64,000 nt of DNA, from assembly GCF_002860255.1 (NCBI RefSeq), contig NZ_PGVE01000037.1, positions 1 to 64,000 on the forward strand, written 5' to 3'. This document shows, piece after piece, positions 25,397 to 34,818 of the stretch. Every line of letters begins with the position of its first letter. Within the stretch, counting starts at the first letter, position 1. Below the pieces are notes generated by a model that was not told the origin of the DNA, ran no database searches, and saw only the letters and a list, made by a program, of their open reading frames with translations. The translations under genes and the position numbers were made by a program. The DNA comes from Neobacillus cucumis (GTDB taxonomy: Bacteria; Bacillota; Bacilli; Bacillales; Cytobacillaceae).

Positions 25397-26866
25397 ATGC
25401 ATGATTCGAAATTGAAAAAACTTTATGATGAGTGGCTTGAGGAGGCAGCCATCAGAGAGATGCAAGAAAAATTAACGAGCGGTGAACTAACTTCAAAAGA
25501 GCTTGTGCTCTTGTATTTGAAGAGAATATCTGTTTTTGACATAGAAATTCATTCCGTCCTTGAGATTAATCCCGATGCCATACATATCGCAGAAGCCCTT
25601 GACGCAGAACGGAAACACTCTGGACCGCGCAGTCTGTTACATGGAATCCCCATTTTAATCAAAGATAATATTGATACGAACGACAAGATGCATACGAGTG
25701 CAGGTTCATTGGCGTTAAAGGATTCCATTGCTTTGGAGGATTCGGCAGTGGCAAGACAGCTGCGTCAAGCAGGAGCTGTTATACTTGGGAAAACCAATAT
25801 GACAGAATGGGCCAATTTCATGGCCTATGGAATGAAAAGTGGTTATAGCTCCAGAGGCGGTCAGGTGCTTAATCCGTATGGACCTGGAAAATTTGATGTT
25901 GGCGGGTCTAGTTCAGGTTCTGGAGCGGCGATTGCTGCTAATTTTGCTGCTGCTGCTGTCGGGACGGAAACCTCTGGTTCCATCTTGAATCCTGCTTGCC
26001 AAAACTCTTTAGTTGGCATAAAGCCAACTGTTGGTTTAATCAGCAGGAGAGGGATTATTCCTATTGCTCATACTCAAGATACAGCTGGCCCAATGGCAAG
26101 GTCAGTGGAAGATGCTGCTATTTTACTGACGGCTCTATGTGGAAGTGATGAACGTGATGCAATTACCCAAACCAACCCCTTAATAGGGATTGACTTTACA
26201 GCATTCCTTCGAAAAGATGGACTGAAGGGGAAGAAAATCGGTATCGCTACGGAAGGATTCATTGAGCTGTTAGAAAAGGATAAGGCAGATGTGGTTATGA
26301 CCGCATTAGAGAAATTGAAAAGCTCAGAAGCTGAAGTAATAGAGGATATCTCCATTCCTTCTGTTAAAGCCGAATGGAAGTATGATGTTTTAACATATGA
26401 ATTTAAACCGGATTTAAATGCTTATTTTAGTAAACTGCATCTATCGATTCCGATTAGAACGCTGGCTGATTTGATTGAATTTAATAATAAAAATAGAGAA
26501 AAAATGCTAAAATATGGACAAGCTGTCCTTGAAGAAGCAGAAGAAACTAGTGGATCACTTACCGAACAAGCTTATATTGATGCATTAGAGTTTGATCTAT
26601 ATCATTCAACCAAACAAGGAATTGATTTTGCACTAGAAAAAGATAATCTTGATGTCATTGTTTTACCAAGTGATGAAGGATCACACATCAGTGCAAAAGC
26701 TGGTTATCCAACCATAACCGTTCCGATTGGATACACGTTAAAAGGTGAACCGGTTGGCTTATCAATTGCTGGAACTGCCTATAGTGAACCTGTCTTAATT
26801 GAAATTGCTTATGCCTTTGAACAAATGACCGGACATCGGAGAGCGCCGTTTTTAGTACAGGAATAG
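25397..26866 (+). CDS. Amidase signature family amidohydrolase
   Basis: 489-aa amidase. The Ser-Ser-Lys triad is recognisable: Lys in ILIKDNIDT (about residue 93), Ser in GGSSSGSGAAIA (about 171) and the nucleophilic Ser in GTETSGSI (about 195). It belongs to the same superfamily as GatA but stands alone without gatC or gatB. A general aliphatic or aryl amidase is therefore more likely than tRNA amidotransferase. ATG follows AGGGGGG. The substrate is unknown. Confidence 0.85.
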   Translation: MHDSKLKKLYDEWLEEAAIREMQEKLTSGELTSKELVLLYLKRISVFDIEIHSVLEINPDAIHIAEALDAERKHSGPRSLLHGIPILIKDNIDTNDKMHTSAGSLALKDSIALEDSAVARQLRQAGAVILGKTNMTEWANFMAYGMKSGYSSRGGQVLNPYGPGKFDVGGSSSGSGAAIAANFAAAAVGTETSGSILNPACQNSLVGIKPTVGLISRRGIIPIAHTQDTAGPMARSVEDAAILLTALCGSDERDAITQTNPLIGIDFTAFLRKDGLKGKKIGIATEGFIELLEKDKADVVMTALEKLKSSEAEVIEDISIPSVKAEWKYDVLTYEFKPDLNAYFSKLHLSIPIRTLADLIEFNNKNREKMLKYGQAVLEEAEETSGSLTEQAYIDALEFDLYHSTKQGIDFALEKDNLDVIVLPSDEGSHISAKAGYPTITVPIGYTLKGEPVGLSIAGTAYSEPVLIEIAYAFEQMTGHRRAPFLVQE

Positions 26867-26921
26867 GGGCAATCTGTTTCATCCATACTATTAATGATTT
26901 TCTTGAAAAGGAGATGGTAGT

Positions 26922-27056
26922 GTGGGTAAACAGAAACTTGGTAATGCCAATGCTCAGCGTAATAATAACCGTAAAAAGGGCATGAAAGACAGTGCAGAAT
27001 TAGTGGAATTTACTACTGGTGAAGAATTAAAACGGAACCGTCCAAATAGCAAATAA
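26922..27056 (+). CDS. Small basic 44-aa protein
   Basis: GTG-started 44-codon frame with an AAAAGGAG ribosome site and a strong terminator just after it. The product is hydrophilic, rich in Asn, Lys and Arg in its first half and slightly acidic later. This resembles the many small sporulation proteins of bacilli, but no named family was recognised. It follows the amidase gene by about 55 bases. Confidence 0.5.
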   Translation: MGKQKLGNANAQRNNNRKKGMKDSAELVEFTTGEELKRNRPNSK

Positions 27057-27063
27057 ATAAAGT

Positions 27064-27095
27064 AACGCCTCCTTGTGAAAGGAGGCGTTTTTTTA
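27064..27095. terminator. Terminator between small protein gene and yhfW-like gene
   Basis: The AACGCCTCCTT/AAGGAGGCGTT stem has a three-base loop and TTTTTTT. It serves converging genes. Confidence 0.9.
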
Positions 27096-27097
27096 GA

Positions 27098-28630
27098 TTA
27101 CCCTTTTTTAAGTAATCCCAATGGTTTATTCGTAGGACCCTCAATCACATCGCCTGCATACGAATAACGAGACCCATGGCAAGGGCAGTCCCAAGATTTT
27201 TCTGCATGATTCCATTCACATTCACACCCAAGATGGGTACATGTCGTATCAACAATATAGAGTTTGCCATTCTCGTCCTTATAGGCTCCTGCTCTTTTGC
27301 CTCGATACATGACAACAGAACCTTCACCATCCTGTAAATCTTCCGGAATCTTTTCAACAATTTCAAGCTTTCCCTTTAGTAAGTGTTTGGCAACATCGGC
27401 ATTCGTAGAAAGGACTTCCTTTAAATCCGGATCTGCTTGGAAGCGTGATGGGGAGTATAATTCTGCAAAGCGATTTGTTCCGCCAACAATATAATCTTTC
27501 AAAATGTGCCCTGCTAAAATACCGGTTGTCATCCCCCATTTTTTATAACCTGTTGCAACTAAAACGTTCTTTCGTTCAGCCGTGTAGGGGCCGATATAAG
27601 GCATTTTATCTAAGGTAACATTATCTTGGGCAGACCACCGATAGTGGTATTCCTTTACTCCAAAAACCTCTTCTGCAAAGGTTTGAAGCTCTTCAAAGTG
27701 CTTTAAGGTATCAACACCCTGACCTGTTTTGTGGTTTTCACCGCCAATGATCAGTAAATTTTCACCATTATCCAGCGGGGTAAAGCGAATTGAACGTGAT
27801 GGACTGTCCGCACTTATATACATACCGCCGGGATATTCTTGAGTGGTCTTAATCCCAATTGCGTAAGAACGATCCGCATACATTCTTGCAAAATAAAGAC
27901 CAGGTTTATCGTAGAAAGGAAAATGGGAAGCAATGATAACATGTTTAGCTGTCACCTTTTTTCCATCCTTTGTAACCACCTTTGGCTCTTGATGGTCATC
28001 TTCAATATCATCAGCAACTGTATTTTCATAAACTAAGCAGCCAGCTTGTAGGGCTTCTTCCAAGATTGCTTTTAAAAACTTTAATGGATGAAACTGTGCT
28101 TGATTACTCATCATTAGAGCGGCTTTTGCTGGTATTTTAAATGGAATCGAATCTTTCAAGGCTCCGTCAATATCAAGAGTTTTGTAAGCCTCCCACTCTG
28201 TCTTTAGCTTTTCGTCATATTCATCCGTTGTAGCATACACATAGGCATCCTGCTTACTGAAATCACAATCAATCCCATTCTCTTTCACCGTATTTTCTAC
28301 AAACTGAACGGCTTGCATCATGGATTCGTAATACATTCTCGTTTTTTCTTTGCCAAAATGATTAATAAACTCATCGTAAATTAACCCGTGTTGAGCTGTT
28401 AATTTTGCTGTTGTATGTCCTGTTGTTCCGTTTAAGATTCCTCCCGCTTCAAGGATGGCTGTTTTTTTCCCTGCTTTAGCCAGCAGGTAGGCAGCGATAA
28501 TCCCTGTTATACCAGCACCAACAATCGCTACATCAACATTTATATCCTGATCCAATGTCTTAAAATTTGGAAGATCGATTTCACGCCAATAGGTTCGAGG
28601 AAACCTTTGGCTGTTTTCAGATAAACTCAT
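27098..28630 (-). CDS. FAD-dependent oxidoreductase with C-terminal Rieske domain, YhfW-like
   Basis: 510-aa two-domain protein. The N-terminal DAO-type FAD domain has the dinucleotide-binding motif VAIVGAGITGI at about residue 33. The C-terminal Rieske [2Fe-2S] domain has CTHLGCE and CPCHGSRY near residues 460-485. Length and architecture match YhfW of B. subtilis, an oxidoreductase of unknown substrate. ATG is preceded by GGAGG. It is monocistronic and converges on the gene at 26922. Confidence 0.85.
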   Translation of the reverse strand: MSLSENSQRFPRTYWREIDLPNFKTLDQDINVDVAIVGAGITGIIAAYLLAKAGKKTAILEAGGILNGTTGHTTAKLTAQHGLIYDEFINHFGKEKTRMYYESMMQAVQFVENTVKENGIDCDFSKQDAYVYATTDEYDEKLKTEWEAYKTLDIDGALKDSIPFKIPAKAALMMSNQAQFHPLKFLKAILEEALQAGCLVYENTVADDIEDDHQEPKVVTKDGKKVTAKHVIIASHFPFYDKPGLYFARMYADRSYAIGIKTTQEYPGGMYISADSPSRSIRFTPLDNGENLLIIGGENHKTGQGVDTLKHFEELQTFAEEVFGVKEYHYRWSAQDNVTLDKMPYIGPYTAERKNVLVATGYKKWGMTTGILAGHILKDYIVGGTNRFAELYSPSRFQADPDLKEVLSTNADVAKHLLKGKLEIVEKIPEDLQDGEGSVVMYRGKRAGAYKDENGKLYIVDTTCTHLGCECEWNHAEKSWDCPCHGSRYSYAGDVIEGPTNKPLGLLKKG

Positions 28631-28720
28631 ATGTATTCCTCCACTTCAAAATAATCACATGTTTAATTTTTCCTAAAATGAAAAAATCATGTGAGAATGC
28701 CGTGGAGAACTTAATTTAAT

Positions 28721-28743
28721 AAAAAAACCCGCCGATTAGCGAG
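28721..28743 (-). terminator. Terminator of the 48-aa membrane protein gene
   Basis: On the minus strand, CTCGC/GCGGG (one wobble) is followed by TTTTTTT. It lies between the small gene and the yhfW-like gene. Confidence 0.6.
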
Positions 28744-28779
28744 TCGTGAGGATTAAAAAATGATTTATCCGGAGGGATG

Positions 28780-28926
28780 CTACAAAGAATCTTGATCAGA
28801 TTTGACTTGATCAATCCGTTTGGTGTCGTCAGAATCCAGACCCTGGCGTAAGAAATAAATAAAGGTTCCACCTGCAATACCAAGACAAAGGACAAAACCG
28901 ATGGTTGTAATCCACCAAATTGCCAT
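28780..28926 (-). CDS. 48-aa single-span membrane protein
   Basis: Short ORF with one N-terminal hydrophobic helix (about residues 3-25) and a hydrophilic, charged tail (GLDSDDTKRIDQVKSDQ). AAAGGGGG lies eight bases before the ATG, and a terminator follows. These signals support a real gene, although the family was not recognised. Confidence 0.6.
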   Translation of the reverse strand: MAIWWITTIGFVLCLGIAGGTFIYFLRQGLDSDDTKRIDQVKSDQDSL

Positions 28927-29006
28927 TGGAAATCCCCCTTTACATATGCATAACTCCCAAGCTTATCTAAATATATGCGCAGGGGGGACTAATTTTTCCT
29001 TTATTC

Positions 29007-29393
29007 TTACGTTTTGTTTCTGTCTTTTTTATGAAGCTCAGAATAATAATCCACCTTTTTTATATTTACTCCGACAAAGGTTTCGATAATCGATTGGCCG
29101 CCAGCAATGGAGAAAATTAAAATAATGACAAGAGTGACCTTAGGAAAAAGCAGGTAGCCTCCGCCTAGTAAAATAGCACTCCAAACACCTGCGCACCAAT
29201 AACATTTTAATAAGTAGCCAAACATGGAAGTGGGGACTTCTTTTATAGTGGTTCCCTCATTCGTTTCAATCTTGACCTTTTTGACAAATGGTCTTCGGAT
29301 GAATTCGGTGATCTTATCAAAAACAATTAAATGGGTTAATCGGTAACTTGCTAAAATTAGCATGATAAAAGTCATCCACGAAATATCTGTCAC
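29007..29393 (-). CDS. DUF1360 membrane protein, YjcA-like
   Basis: 128-aa membrane protein with about three helices. A CYWCAGVW motif near residue 65 is characteristic of the DUF1360 family, to which the sporulation protein YjcA of B. subtilis belongs. It starts at a GTG with GGAGG seven bases upstream. It is transcribed alone. A role in the spore or forespore membrane is inferred from the family only. Confidence 0.75.
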   Translation of the reverse strand: MTDISWMTFIMLILASYRLTHLIVFDKITEFIRRPFVKKVKIETNEGTTIKEVPTSMFGYLLKCYWCAGVWSAILLGGGYLLFPKVTLVIILIFSIAGGQSIIETFVGVNIKKVDYYSELHKKDRNKT

Positions 29394-29519
29394 ATTAAGT
29401 CCTCCATAGACTATTTAATTTGTTGTACCCAAAATCATCCAAAAAGAAATATTGAAATTTTTTTCTGCCTGTATATTTTGAGCCGGAAATCAAAATTATA
29501 TATCGAGGAGGCGAATAAA

Positions 29520-30131
29520 ATGAAAAAATCTTTTTGGTTTAGTTTTCTGTTCTTACTATCTCTTTTCTGCATTCCAAGTGTCTCTTTTGCGCAACAAATT
29601 TACACTGTTCAGTCTGGTGACTCACTTTGGAAGATTGCTGTCAGGTATCAAGTGGGGATTAGTGAACTCATCTCTGCAAACCCGCAATTTAAGAATCCAA
29701 ATTTGATTTATCCTGGCCAAAAGGTAACTATACCTGATTTAAGCGGTGTCAAATCAATTGAAAATCAGGTAATCCAGCTAACAAATCAGGAACGTGCAAA
29801 AAATGGATTACCAGCTATGACAGCAGATTGGGAACTTTCACGTGTTGCCCGCTACAAAGCTATGGATATGAGGGACAAAAATTATTTCAGTCATACTAGT
29901 CCTACGTACGGCAGCCCATTTACGATGATGAAGAATTTTGGTATTTCCTATCGTTCAGCGGCGGAAAATATTGCTGCAGGACAGACAACCCCACAATCTG
30001 TGGTACAGGCATGGATGAATAGCTCAGGTCACAGGGCCAATATCTTAAGTTCTAATACTCGAATTGGGGTTGGTTACGCTAAGGGCGGCTCATACGGGCA
30101 TTACTGGGTACAAATGTTTATTTCAAAATAA
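29520..30131 (+). CDS. Secreted LysM-CAP domain protein (YkwD-like)
   Basis: 203-aa exported protein. A signal peptide (MKKSFWFSFLF to about residue 24) is followed by a LysM domain (VQSGDSLWKIA to QKVTIP, about residues 28-72) for peptidoglycan binding. A CAP/SCP domain follows (about 82-203) with HTSP, AAENIAAG and GHRANIL motifs. LysM-CAP proteins of bacilli occur in cell wall or spore coat. ATG at 29520 is chosen because GAGGAGG precedes it; the longer frame upstream lacks a site. Confidence 0.85.
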   Translation: MKKSFWFSFLFLLSLFCIPSVSFAQQIYTVQSGDSLWKIAVRYQVGISELISANPQFKNPNLIYPGQKVTIPDLSGVKSIENQVIQLTNQERAKNGLPAMTADWELSRVARYKAMDMRDKNYFSHTSPTYGSPFTMMKNFGISYRSAAENIAAGQTTPQSVVQAWMNSSGHRANILSSNTRIGVGYAKGGSYGHYWVQMFISK

Positions 30132-30138
30132 TGCAGCC

Positions 30139-30184
30139 AAGGGTCAGTTTCTTAAGCTATTGCTTAAGAGGCTGACCCTTTCTA
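30139..30184 (+). terminator. Terminator after the LysM-CAP gene
   Basis: A long stem, AAGGGTCAG plus CTTAAG pairing with CTTAAG and CTGACCCTT, ends in TTTCT. Confidence 0.75.
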
Positions 30185-30282
30185 CGTCTTAAGACTGATA
30201 GCAAAATCAAGCTTAGGCGCAATTTTGAAGGCAAAGAAAAATAGGTAAGATGAAAACAAGAAAAGAAAGGAGTGAAACAAAG

Positions 30283-30627
30283 ATGAAAAAATTTGGTTTA
30301 CTGTTAGCTGGAGGTATTGCGGCATTCATCCTGCTATCAACCATCGGTCCGATGGTAGGGCTAGCAATTAGTTTAGTCCTGTTATATTTCATCTTTAGAC
30401 AATTTTTAAAGACAAAGTCATTGGGAGGAAAAATTGGCTGGGGTATTATTGGCTTTATTGTCCTGATGGCCTCTATCCACAATCTACCGGCAATCATTGG
30501 CCTAGCGGCAGCTTACGTTCTTTTCCTTGTTTATAAAAAGTGGAACGGGAGTAAGTTTGACAAAAGAAAAGAAGAAGATCCATTTATGAATTTTGAAAAA
30601 CAGTGGAATGAAATAAAACATTATTAA
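30283..30627 (+). CDS. liaI: LiaI-like small membrane protein
   Basis: 114-aa protein with three or four hydrophobic helices up to about residue 85 and a charged cytoplasmic tail ending in NFEKQWNEIKHY. This compares well with the FxxEWEEFL tail of B. subtilis LiaI. In B. subtilis LiaI recruits the PspA-like protein LiaH to the membrane. Here the liaH gene follows by 36 bases, which supports the call. ATG at 30283 is preferred because GAAAGGAG lies upstream, over the earlier ATG at 30250. Confidence 0.65.
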   Translation: MKKFGLLLAGGIAAFILLSTIGPMVGLAISLVLLYFIFRQFLKTKSLGGKIGWGIIGFIVLMASIHNLPAIIGLAAAYVLFLVYKKWNGSKFDKRKEEDPFMNFEKQWNEIKHY

Positions 30628-30663
30628 TAATAAAAAAATTAATTTTATAAGGAGAGAATAATC

Positions 30664-31308
30664 ATGACAAACCTATTTACAAGAATTAAAAATACAATTA
30701 CAGCTGATATTCATGAGGCACTTGACCAAAAGGAAAAGAAAAACCCAATTGCTATGCTGAACCAATATCTTCGCGAGTGTGAGCAGGAAACTGAAAAGGT
30801 AAGAAAACTCTTGCAGCGGCAATATACTTTAAAGGATGAATTTACGAGGGAATATCATCAGGCTGAAGAGTTAGCCAACAAAAGAAAGTATCAAGCAGAA
30901 ATTGCTTCAAAAGCTGGGGAATCCTCATTATACCATTTTGCTTCGGCTGAGCATCAGCAATATGCGGAACGGGTCAGTCGTATTAAAGCATCTCTTGAAC
31001 AAGTGAACGGGCAGCTTGGAGATTTAGAAAGAAAATATGAGGAAATGAAGCACAAACTAAAAGATATGCACTTGCGCCGAATGGAATTAATGGGCCGTGA
31101 GAATATTACCCGTGCGAATCTTCGAATTAACCACGTACTGGAGGCCGATGGATACTCTGATCAATCTTACTCAAAATTTAAGGAAATTGAAAACTATCTC
31201 GATCGGCTTGAACATCAGGTAAATAGCTCCTTTTACCGCCACACTATTGATGCTAAGATTGCACAATTAGAAAAAGAGATGAATTTAGAAGAAAGCAAGT
31301 CCATTTAG
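30664..31308 (+). CDS. liaH: PspA/IM30-family phage shock protein LiaH
   Basis: 214-aa almost entirely helical coiled-coil protein of the PspA/IM30/Vipp1 (ESCRT-III-like) family. The start FTRIKNTITADIHEALDQ is typical, followed by long heptad regions (about residues 25-150) and a short C-terminal helix. It protects the membrane on envelope stress. It sits in the liaI-like gene's operon and just before liaFSR, the three-component system that controls it in B. subtilis. Confidence 0.85.
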   Translation: MTNLFTRIKNTITADIHEALDQKEKKNPIAMLNQYLRECEQETEKVRKLLQRQYTLKDEFTREYHQAEELANKRKYQAEIASKAGESSLYHFASAEHQQYAERVSRIKASLEQVNGQLGDLERKYEEMKHKLKDMHLRRMELMGRENITRANLRINHVLEADGYSDQSYSKFKEIENYLDRLEHQVNSSFYRHTIDAKIAQLEKEMNLEESKSI

Positions 31309-31380
31309 TGAAAAAAATGGTATTCTATAAGAAAAGCGGAATTTCAGGATTAAATTGACAGTTTGAAGAGCCGGTTAATG

Positions 31381-31407
31381 AAGGCGTAGTCCATCTGCGC
31401 CTTTTAT
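31381..31407 (+). terminator. Weak terminator between liaH and liaF
   Basis: The AAGGCG/CGCCTT stem is followed by TTAT. It may reduce read-through from liaIH into liaFSR, like the differential expression of these genes in B. subtilis. Confidence 0.5.
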
Positions 31408-31431
31408 CTGTATAAAAAGGGAGGGTGGCCA

Positions 31432-32166
31432 ATGTTTAAAAATGCAAAAAATGATTATCTGGGATGGTTGGTTATTTTCGGAATTGTAATCCTGCTCTTG
31501 GAGATTTTATTTTTTAACAGAGGGCTGATATTCTCTCTTTTTATTGCAGGCGGTATGATTTATCTAGGCCGAAAGAAATCCGGCAAAAAGATAGGCAGAG
31601 TTCTTTTCATCGCTGGGACAATTTTTTTTATTCTTAGTCTCGTCAATATGATGACTTTTAAATTTTTATTGTTAGCTATTTTATTGCACTTTTTCATTCA
31701 ATATATTAATACAAAAAAACAGCCTAAAAAAATATCACCTGAATTGGTTTCTACTGAATCTACAGAGACACAAGAAACATTGATTAGTTCTGAACCGTTG
31801 TTTAATAATATCCTCCTTGGTCAGCAAAAAACGCCGCATGGTGTTTATGACTGGAATGATGTAAACATTCAGACTGGGATTGGGGATACAGTGATCGACT
31901 TGAGTTATACAATGCTTCCTAAGGGTGAAGCGATAATATTCATTCGGAATATTGTTGGGAATATTCAGATTCTTGTTCCTTACGAAACAGAAGTAAGTAT
32001 TCACCATTCCGGTGTCATGGGGTCGACTAAAGTTTTCGGCAATTATGGAGGGAAGATTTTCAATCAGGTATTCCATCTAAAAACCCCCGGCTATGAAACG
32101 TCCGAGACAAAGGTGAAAATTGTGACATCGCTTGTGGTCGGAAATTTAGAGGTGAGCCGGATATGA
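31432..32166 (+). CDS. liaF: LiaF-like membrane inhibitor of the LiaSR system
   Basis: 244-aa protein. Four hydrophobic helices lie within the first 95 residues. A soluble beta-rich DUF2154-type domain follows (NNILLGQQKTPHGVYDW to the C-terminus). This is the architecture of LiaF/VraT, the negative regulator of the kinase LiaS. The end overlaps liaS by four bases (ATGA), indicating coupled translation. AGGGAGGGTGG precedes the ATG. Confidence 0.88.
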   Translation: MFKNAKNDYLGWLVIFGIVILLLEILFFNRGLIFSLFIAGGMIYLGRKKSGKKIGRVLFIAGTIFFILSLVNMMTFKFLLLAILLHFFIQYINTKKQPKKISPELVSTESTETQETLISSEPLFNNILLGQQKTPHGVYDWNDVNIQTGIGDTVIDLSYTMLPKGEAIIFIRNIVGNIQILVPYETEVSIHHSGVMGSTKVFGNYGGKIFNQVFHLKTPGYETSETKVKIVTSLVVGNLEVSRI

Positions 32167-33209
32167 GTTCAACCCAACGGCAAATAGTCTGGAATATTTC
32201 GTTTTGCTTTTTTATAGCATTAGTCATTGGAGCGATATTAATATATGTGTTTCCATTAGGAAATTGGTCGGAATTATGGACAAGACATTTCATGAATATT
32301 CCGATTGGCGTTTTTGTTCCTGTCTTCAGCATTGCAATAGGGATATTGTTAGGAGGAGTTTCAGGCCTTTTTTGGCGAAATCAGTTACTGTCCATTGAAC
32401 AATCTTTGCATCAGTTAGAGGAAGGCAGACAAATCGAGGCGAAGGAGAAACCATCTGTTACCGAAATACAGGCCATTGCCAAACGAATCGAGAACATTGG
32501 CAAACAAATGTCAGAACAGGCAAAGTTATCCCAGCGTTTAGCCACTGAAAAGGTAGAAGGGCAAGAGGAGAGAATCCAGCAAATCATCGAGCAGGAGCGG
32601 AACCGCTTGGCCAGGGAATTACATGATTCCGTTAGTCAGCAATTATTTGCGGCCTCGATGATGATGTCTGCGATTAATGAAACAAAAAGCCAATCGGAAG
32701 ATGACCGTGATTCCAAACAATTAAAAATTGTTGAAGAAATGATCCACCAATCCCAGTTAGAGATGCGGGCACTCCTTTTACACCTGCGTCCGGTTGCATT
32801 AAAGAATAAAACACTGCAAGAAGGAATTGAGGAACTCTTAATCGAATTATCTCAAAAGGTAACAATGGATATTAAATGGAAAGTAGAGGATTTTCCATTA
32901 GATAAAGGCGTAGAGGATCATTTATTCCGAATTCTGCAGGAGTCTGTCTCCAATACCCTCAGGCACTCAAAAGCCAGTGAATTTGAGGTTTTATTAATAA
33001 AACGGGATGACCTGGTTATTCTTAGAATTGTCGATGACGGAATCGGCTTTGAAGTGAATGAAATGAAAGCAGGCTCTTATGGAATGCAAAATATGCATGA
33101 ACGAGCAGTTGAAATTGGCGGCACGTTAAAAGTAGTAAGTGTAAAAAATAAAGGAACAAGACTGGAAGTGAAGGTTCCGGTGACGATTAATGGAGATGGT
33201 GTGAAATGA
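32163..33209 (+). CDS. liaS: Sensor histidine kinase LiaS
   Basis: 348-aa kinase. Two membrane helices (about residues 12-33 and 48-68) enclose a very short extracellular loop, the intramembrane-sensing type. A linker coiled coil leads to HisKA_3 (phospho-His in [13 protein letters not shown]) and HATPase ([28 protein letters not shown]). This is the expected composition of LiaS/VraS, which detects lipid II-cycle interference. It is coupled to liaF and liaR by ATGA overlaps at both ends. Confidence 0.9.
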   Translation: MSSTQRQIVWNISFCFFIALVIGAILIYVFPLGNWSELWTRHFMNIPIGVFVPVFSIAIGILLGGVSGLFWRNQLLSIEQSLHQLEEGRQIEAKEKPSVTEIQAIAKRIENIGKQMSEQAKLSQRLATEKVEGQEERIQQIIEQERNRLARELHDSVSQQLFAASMMMSAINETKSQSEDDRDSKQLKIVEEMIHQSQLEMRALLLHLRPVALKNKTLQEGIEELLIELSQKVTMDIKWKVEDFPLDKGVEDHLFRILQESVSNTLRHSKASEFEVLLIKRDDLVILRIVDDGIGFEVNEMKAGSYGMQNMHERAVEIGGTLKVVSVKNKGTRLEVKVPVTINGDGVK

Positions 33210-33838
33210 TAAGAGTATTGTTTGTCGATGACCATGAGATGGTAAGAATCGGGGTATCTGCATACCTCTCAGCGCAGCAGGATATTGAAGTGGTGGGGGA
33301 AGCTGATAATGGAAAAAAGGGAGTGGAACTCGCTTTAGCATTACGCCCTGACATTATTTTAATGGACCTGGTTATGAAAGAAATGGATGGGATTGAAGCA
33401 ACTCGGCAAATTATTGAAGAATGGCCTGAGGCTAAAGTAATTATCGTGACAAGCTTTTTGGATGATGAAAAAGTATATCCGGCCCTTGAAGCCGGTGCGA
33501 CGAGCTATATGCTGAAAACCTCTAAGGCAAGTGAAATTGCTGATGCTGTCCGGGCTACCTATCATGGTCAATCGGTCCTTGAACCTGAAGTCACCGGGAA
33601 AATGATGGTTAAAATGCGTCAAAAAAATACTCATCTGCCACATGAAGACCTAACAAGCCGGGAACTAGAGATTCTCTTATTAATGGCTGAGGGGAAAACA
33701 AATCAGGATATAGCAGATGAATTATTTATCGCATTAAAAACAGTAAAAACCCATGTCAGCAATATTTTAAGCAAACTAAATGTCCAAGACCGCACTCAAG
33801 CGGTTATCTATGCTTTTAAACATTCCCTAATCAAATAA
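33206..33838 (+). CDS. liaR: Response regulator LiaR
   Basis: 210-aa NarL/FixJ-type regulator. The receiver domain has DD near residue 8, phospho-Asp in [13 protein letters not shown] and Lys in MLKTSK. The C-terminal LuxR helix-turn-helix follows ([22 protein letters not shown]). It overlaps liaS by four bases and ends the operon before a terminator. It is expected to activate liaI-liaH on cell envelope stress. Confidence 0.9.
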   Translation: MIRVLFVDDHEMVRIGVSAYLSAQQDIEVVGEADNGKKGVELALALRPDIILMDLVMKEMDGIEATRQIIEEWPEAKVIIVTSFLDDEKVYPALEAGATSYMLKTSKASEIADAVRATYHGQSVLEPEVTGKMMVKMRQKNTHLPHEDLTSRELEILLLMAEGKTNQDIADELFIALKTVKTHVSNILSKLNVQDRTQAVIYAFKHSLIK

Positions 33839-33844
33839 TTCATT

Positions 33845-33874
33845 AGCCTCCCAAAACTTGGGAGGTTTTTTATT
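33845..33874 (+). terminator. Terminator after liaR
   Basis: The CCTCCC/GGGAGG stem has loop AAAACTT and is followed by TTTTTTATTTTT. Confidence 0.85.
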
Positions 33875-33888
33875 TTTAAAAAAATGAT

Positions 33889-33940
33889 TGAAAATTATTC
33901 TCAATTGCTGTTATTATAATAATAATGAAAATCATTCTCA
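33889..33940 (+). promoter_or_regulatory. Two Fur boxes and promoter of efeOBU
   Basis: Two 15-mers fit the 7-1-7 Fur/PerR consensus TGATAATnATTATCA closely: TGAAAATTATTCTCA at 33889-33903 and TGAAAATCATTCTCA at 33926-33940. A TATAAT box at 33915-33920 lies between them, so bound repressor would cover the promoter. Because the operon encodes iron uptake, Fur rather than PerR is the likely repressor. Confidence 0.8.
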
Positions 33941-33969
33941 CTACTATTCTACTTGGAGGAAACTCATAT

Positions 33970-34818
33970 ATGAAATTACATAAATTATCCGGTGTTGTTC
34001 TATTATCTAGCAGTCTGCTATTTGGCTGTTCCAATCAGGAGCAAGCTGCGTCTACAGAGAAAGTAAAAGAAACCAAAAGCACTTCAACAGATTCTTTAAA
34101 AGGGGTTACAACTGACTATAGAAACTATGCGATAAATGAGATTGAAGAATTTGTTAAGGCAACAGAGGCATTTACAACGGCCGTTAAAAGCGGTGAGATT
34201 GAGAAAGCAAAACAGCTTTATGGACCAGCACGCATGCACTATGAACGTGCAGAACCGATCGCAGAAAGCTTTGGTGACCTCGACCCTAAAATTGATGCAC
34301 GCGAAGGTGATGTCCCTGAAGCGGAATGGGGCGGATACCACCGAATCGAAAAAGGATTGTGGATGGAAAACACAACAAAAGGTTATGAACAAATGGCTGA
34401 CCAGCTGATGAAAGATGTTAATTTATTGCGTGCAAAGGTAGATACAGTTGATGTTACACCGGATTTATTAATTACAGGAGCGGTGGACCTCTTAAATGAA
34501 GTTTCCACTTCAAAAGTAACTGGAGAAGAGGACCGCTACTCACATACCGATCTATATGACTTTGCTGCAAACGTGGAAGGAGCGGAGAAAATTTATCAAC
34601 TCCTCCAACCTGCATTAGAGAAAAAAGATAAGGATGTTTCAAAAGAAATACAGGACCGCTTTAATGATGTTTATAGCCTGCTAAACCAGCATAAAAACGG
34701 TGACGGCTACAAGTTATATACAGAATTGACAGAAGCACAAGTAAAAGAACTCAGCCAAGCCATCGATGCTCTTGCAGAGCCTTTATCTCAAATTGGTATT
34801 ATAACGGAGGCGTCTTAA
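33970..34818 (+). CDS. efeO: EfeO-type lipoprotein (peptidase M75/imelysin family)
   Basis: 283-aa lipoprotein. The signal MKLHKLSGVVLLSSSLLFGC ends in a lipobox Cys at residue 20. The mature part is the helical M75 domain with the GYHRIEKGLW motif (HxxE), thought to bind iron. In EfeUOB systems EfeO captures iron at the cell surface for delivery to the EfeU permease. ATG at 33970 is chosen because GGAGG precedes it and it starts the signal peptide directly. Confidence 0.88.
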   Translation: MKLHKLSGVVLLSSSLLFGCSNQEQAASTEKVKETKSTSTDSLKGVTTDYRNYAINEIEEFVKATEAFTTAVKSGEIEKAKQLYGPARMHYERAEPIAESFGDLDPKIDAREGDVPEAEWGGYHRIEKGLWMENTTKGYEQMADQLMKDVNLLRAKVDTVDVTPDLLITGAVDLLNEVSTSKVTGEEDRYSHTDLYDFAANVEGAEKIYQLLQPALEKKDKDVSKEIQDRFNDVYSLLNQHKNGDGYKLYTELTEAQVKELSQAIDALAEPLSQIGIITEAS

